64,000 nucleotides of DNA from Sphaerisporangium dianthi. Its GTDB lineage: Bacteria; Actinomycetota; Actinomycetes; Streptosporangiales; Streptosporangiaceae. The DNA lies in contig NZ_JBHSFP010000034.1 in the NCBI RefSeq assembly GCF_042654065.1, positions 1 through 64,000 on the forward strand. Reading direction: 5' to 3'. The notes beneath the pieces are model-generated. The model saw only the letters and a program-made list of their open reading frames with translations. It had not been told where the DNA came from and ran no database searches. The first letter of the stretch is position 1. Each line of letters opens with the position of its first letter. A program made the position numbers and the translations under genes. Below are positions 59,820 to 64,000 of this stretch, in pieces.

Positions 59820-60889
59820 CGGTCCTTCGCGAGGAGTTCGGCGGCCTTGAGGCCGAGGTGCAGGACCAGGCGGCTCTCGCCGTCGTCGAGGTCCAGGCCG
59901 GTGACGCGCTCGGCCTTGGCGAGCCGGTAGTACAGCGTCTGGCGGTGCACGCCGAGGCGGGCGGCGGTCTCGCGCGCCCGCCCGCCCTGGTCGAGGTAGG
60001 TGCCGACGGTGAGGGCCAGCTCGCCGGAAAGGGCGGCGGCCTCGGCGGCGAGGTCGGCGAGCTCGGCCGGTGACAGCCGCACCAGCAGGCGGTGCACTCC
60101 GAGATCGCCCCAGGCGGCGACCGGGGCGAGCCTTTCCACCCGCTGGGCCGCGCGCAGCGCCAGGGTGGCCTCCCGCCAGCTGCGCCACGCCTCCCCCGGG
60201 TCCTCGCGCGGGCCGCCGACGCCCGCGGCCGTCCCGTACATGTCCTGGACGCGCGCGGCGACGGCCCGCGCCTGGGCGGCGGGCGCGAGGACGGCGGTGA
60301 GCGGGTCGCCGGCGTCGGCGAGCACCCCGCGGGGCAGGGTCCACAGCGGGGCGACCACCCCGGAGGCGTTCCGCACGGCGATCGCCGCCACCGGCCCGGC
60401 GAGGTCGAGCCGGACCGAGGCGCGGATCTCGGGGTCGGCGGACAGCAGGTCCCGCAGGCGCACCCCCAGGTCCTGGCGGCTGCGCGCCTCCTGGGCGAGC
60501 GCCGCGGCGGCCCCGGCGACCAGCGGCGTGACCGCGTCCATGCGCTCGTCGGTGAGCGCGCCGGAGTCGAGCAGCCACAGGTAGCCGTAGGTGACCCCGC
60601 GGTGGCGCAGCGGGACGCAGACCCGGGCCAGCACGCCGAGCCCCCGGTCGGCGGGGATGCGCACCGGCCCGGCGGCCGTCGCGACGCCGTAGCCCTCGAA
60701 GTAGGCGCGCACCTCGTCGGAGGCGCGGCGGCGGAGGATGGAATCGCGCCGGACGGCGTCGATGTCGCCGCTCTGCGCCGCGTACGCGAGAAGCTGGAAC
60801 GCGCGGTCCTCCAGGGTCGCCGAGGCGTCCAGAATGCGCGCGATGTCGTCCACCATTTCCTGCAGATCCACCCGACCATTGTCATACAT
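59804..60889 (-). CDS. PucR/CdaR-family regulator of proline catabolism
   Basis: The ATG at 60889 gives 361 residues; the frame extends upstream over the divergent promoter. The centre is GAF-like (about 15-170), and the C-terminus has the PucR helix-turn-helix (GGRARETAARLGVHRQTLYYRLAKAERVTG in parts). It is divergent from the proline dehydrogenase gene, 64 bp away, and is probably its proline-responsive activator. Its last 16 bp overlap the end of the GH16 gene. Confidence 0.85.
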   Translation of the reverse strand: MYDNGRVDLQEMVDDIARILDASATLEDRAFQLLAYAAQSGDIDAVRRDSILRRRASDEVRAYFEGYGVATAAGPVRIPADRGLGVLARVCVPLRHRGVTYGYLWLLDSGALTDERMDAVTPLVAGAAAALAQEARSRQDLGVRLRDLLSADPEIRASVRLDLAGPVAAIAVRNASGVVAPLWTLPRGVLADAGDPLTAVLAPAAQARAVAARVQDMYGTAAGVGGPREDPGEAWRSWREATLALRAAQRVERLAPVAAWGDLGVHRLLVRLSPAELADLAAEAAALSGELALTVGTYLDQGGRARETAARLGVHRQTLYYRLAKAERVTGLDLDDGESRLVLHLGLKAAELLAKDRQGAR

Positions 60890-60953
60890 CTGTATGAAGC
60901 GGGTAGACGAGGGCCGTGGCGGATGTCCATAGCAGCCGCCTACCTGCGGATTT

Positions 60954-61883
60954 ATGGTGGTGAACATGCTCGGTTCCGTACTTCTGGCGGTCTCGCGGAG
61001 CCCTCTCGCGCGCCGCGCCGTCTCCGGTTTCCCGGTCACCCGCCTCGTGGTCGACCGGTTCGTCGCCGGCGAGGACGGGGGCGCCGCGCTGGCGGCCGTC
61101 CAGCGCCTCACCGACGCCCGCCTGTCGGTCACCCTCGACCATCTCGGCGAGGAGACCAGAGACGTGCGGGCGGCCGCCGACACCGTCAAGGCCTATGTCT
61201 CGCTGCTCGACGCGCTGCGCCCGCTCGGGCTGGGCTCGCGCGCCGAGGTCTCGGTCAAGCTGTCCGCCGTCGGCCAGATGCTCGACCAGGCCATGGCGCT
61301 GGACCACGCCAGGGAGATCTGCTCCGCCGCGCGCGACGCGGGGACGACCGTGACCCTCGACATGGAGGACCACACCACGGTCGACTCCACGCTGTCGATC
61401 CTGCGGGAGCTGCGCGAGGACTTCCCCGCGACCGGCGTCGCCGTCCAGGCGTACCTGTTCCGCAGCGAGGGCGACCTGCGCGACCTCGCCCGCGAGGGGT
61501 CGCGGGTGCGCCTGGTCAAGGGCGCCTACGCCGAGCCGGCCTCGGTCGCCCACCAGAAGAAGGCCGAGGTGGACAAGGCGTACGTGCGGTGCCTGCGCAT
61601 CCTCATGGAGGGGAAGGGGTACCCCATGGTGGCCACGCACGACGACCGGCTGATCTCCATCACCGAGCTGCTGGCCGACCGCGCCGGACGCGACCGTGAC
61701 TCCTTCGAGTACCAGATGCTCTACGGCATCCGTACCGACAAGCAGGAGGCGCTGGCCCGCGCGGGGTCGACGGTCCGCGTGTACATCCCCTACGGCGACG
61801 ACTGGTACGGCTACTTCATGCGCCGCCTGGCCGAGCGCCCCGCCAACGTCGCCTTCTTCCTGCGTTCACTCCGCTCCAAGTGA
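60954..61883 (+). CDS. Proline dehydrogenase (monofunctional)
   Basis: The 309-residue protein is the single-domain PRODH: a beta-barrel with EVSVKLSAVGQMLD, VTLDMEDHTTVDSTL, VAVQAYLFRSEGDL, VRLVKGAYAEPASVAHQ, MVATHDDRLI, YQMLYGIR and the C-terminal RVYIPYGDDWYGYFMRRLAERPAN, recognisable in parts. It oxidises proline to pyrroline-5-carboxylate with FAD. The ATG at 60954 is chosen; 60966 is an alternative. It lies 8 bp before the P5C dehydrogenase gene and forms an operon with it. Confidence 0.93.
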   Translation: MVVNMLGSVLLAVSRSPLARRAVSGFPVTRLVVDRFVAGEDGGAALAAVQRLTDARLSVTLDHLGEETRDVRAAADTVKAYVSLLDALRPLGLGSRAEVSVKLSAVGQMLDQAMALDHAREICSAARDAGTTVTLDMEDHTTVDSTLSILRELREDFPATGVAVQAYLFRSEGDLRDLAREGSRVRLVKGAYAEPASVAHQKKAEVDKAYVRCLRILMEGKGYPMVATHDDRLISITELLADRAGRDRDSFEYQMLYGIRTDKQEALARAGSTVRVYIPYGDDWYGYFMRRLAERPANVAFFLRSLRSK

Positions 61884-61891
61884 GGTCTTCC

Positions 61892-63517
<1,626 letters not shown>

Positions 63518-63551
63518 GAGCGTCCGCGCCGGGCGGCGGCGCGGCGGGCCG

Positions 63552-64000
63552 TCAGCGGACGGGGGGCCGGGGCGCGGGACGGCGGAAGTCCGGCATCAGG
63601 GCCCGCGCCGAGCGGCCCTTGACTGCGCCGTACCACACGCCGCATCCGTAGGCGGCGTCGTCGAGGCGGCGGGCGAGGGCGAACCGGAGCGGGTCCAGGT
63701 GGGCCCCGGTGCGGCGCAGGTCCCCCACCGTGTCCAGGACGGCGGCGAGGGCCACGGCCCGGCGCAGCCTGCGCGAGAACAGGCATCCCGCGGCGGCGAG
63801 CGGCCACCAGTGGCGGAGCAGGAGCGCCGTGGTCTGCCAGACGGTGGCGACGGCCCCGTCGGCGGTCAGGGCCAGGGCCAGCCGCAGCGGGCGGTCGCTC
63901 CGCCGGACCTTGACCGAGGTCCGCGCCACGGCCACGGCGAAGATCGCCGCCGCGACCGGCAGGGACCAGCGTCGCTGGGCGAGCACCGCGAGGGCCAGGC
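63552..64000 (-). CDS. C-terminus of an MftF-like glycosyltransferase (runs off right edge)
   Basis: The frame stays open to base 64000 and ends at 63552. The visible 149 residues contain hydrophobic membrane segments (PVAAAIFAVAVA, HWWPLAAAGCLF) and DPLRFALARRLDDAAYGCGVWYGAVKGRSARALMP in parts, which resembles the C-terminal end of the mycofactocin-associated GT2 glycosyltransferase MftF. The catalytic domain is outside the window, so the call is tentative. Confidence 0.6.
   Translation of the reverse strand, partial: LALAVLAQRRWSLPVAAAIFAVAVARTSVKVRRSDRPLRLALALTADGAVATVWQTTALLLRHWWPLAAAGCLFSRRLRRAVALAAVLDTVGDLRRTGAHLDPLRFALARRLDDAAYGCGVWYGAVKGRSARALMPDFRRPAPRPPVR

Overview
The window is high-GC actinomycete DNA. 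Modular polyketide synthases, SARP regulators, an FtsK-type conjugation system, a SigB/SigF partner-switching cluster and an actinobacterial-type SthA all fit; a Streptosporangiales-like host is my guess, not something the sequence proves. Three blocks are visible: a natural-product cluster (1 to about 14.3 kb) followed by decayed DNA (14.3-17.4 kb), a tandem array of integrative elements at a tRNA-Pro gene (17.4-46.0 kb), and ordinary chromosome (46-64 kb).

Block 1. On the minus strand a type I PKS gene begins at 5365 and runs off the left edge. Its first module is KS-AT(malonyl)-degenerate KR-ACP, followed by the next KS. Next come a VOC-fold protein and an AfsR-like SARP with an NB-ARC domain. 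Divergent from these lies a tightly overlapping methoxymalonyl-ACP operon (3-hydroxyacyl-CoA dehydrogenase, ACP, acyl-CoA dehydrogenase, FkbH-like protein) plus a type II thioesterase. The matching O-methyltransferase is on the opposite strand behind a second, small SARP, and a dead second FkbH-like fragment lies between. Beyond are an RHS-protein relic, about 0.9 kb without recognisable genes, and an AraC-family regulator.

Block 2. A 46-bp sequence identical to the 3' part of tRNA-Pro(GGG) occurs three times in direct orientation (17388, 28406, 45920). It delimits element A (17434-28405) and element B (28452-45919). Each element has its own tyrosine recombinase just inside its right att. A frameshifted recombinase tail left of the first att marks a third, decayed element. 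Element A carries an AT-richer NACHT NTPase and a CutA gene as cargo, an XRE-TPR regulator, small transfer-type membrane genes, an FtsK/TraB translocase, an excisionase-like protein, a ribbon-helix-helix repressor and the integrase. Element B carries a run of overlapping small Trp-Cys-His-motif genes, a four-helix membrane protein, a second TraB, a GntR (KorSA-like) regulator, an unexpected phage tape-measure gene, an AAA ATPase and its integrase. Both traB genes are followed at once by short-repeat arrays that look like transfer loci, and element B has a second octamer array inside the coding DNA around the traB start. No replication initiator was recognised in either element.

Block 3. Right of the tRNA are a stress or envelope cluster (paralogous envelope-type proteins, CBS protein, NDH-2), a partner-switching set (RsbW-like kinase, SigB/SigF-type sigma factor, STAS protein, GAF-ANTAR protein, and an RsbU-type protein with altered metal ligands), a GT4 glycosyltransferase, soluble transhydrogenase SthA with a duplicated N-terminal stub upstream, a secreted GH16 protein, a PucR regulator divergent from proline dehydrogenase and P5C dehydrogenase, and the C-terminus of an MftF-like glycosyltransferase at the right edge.
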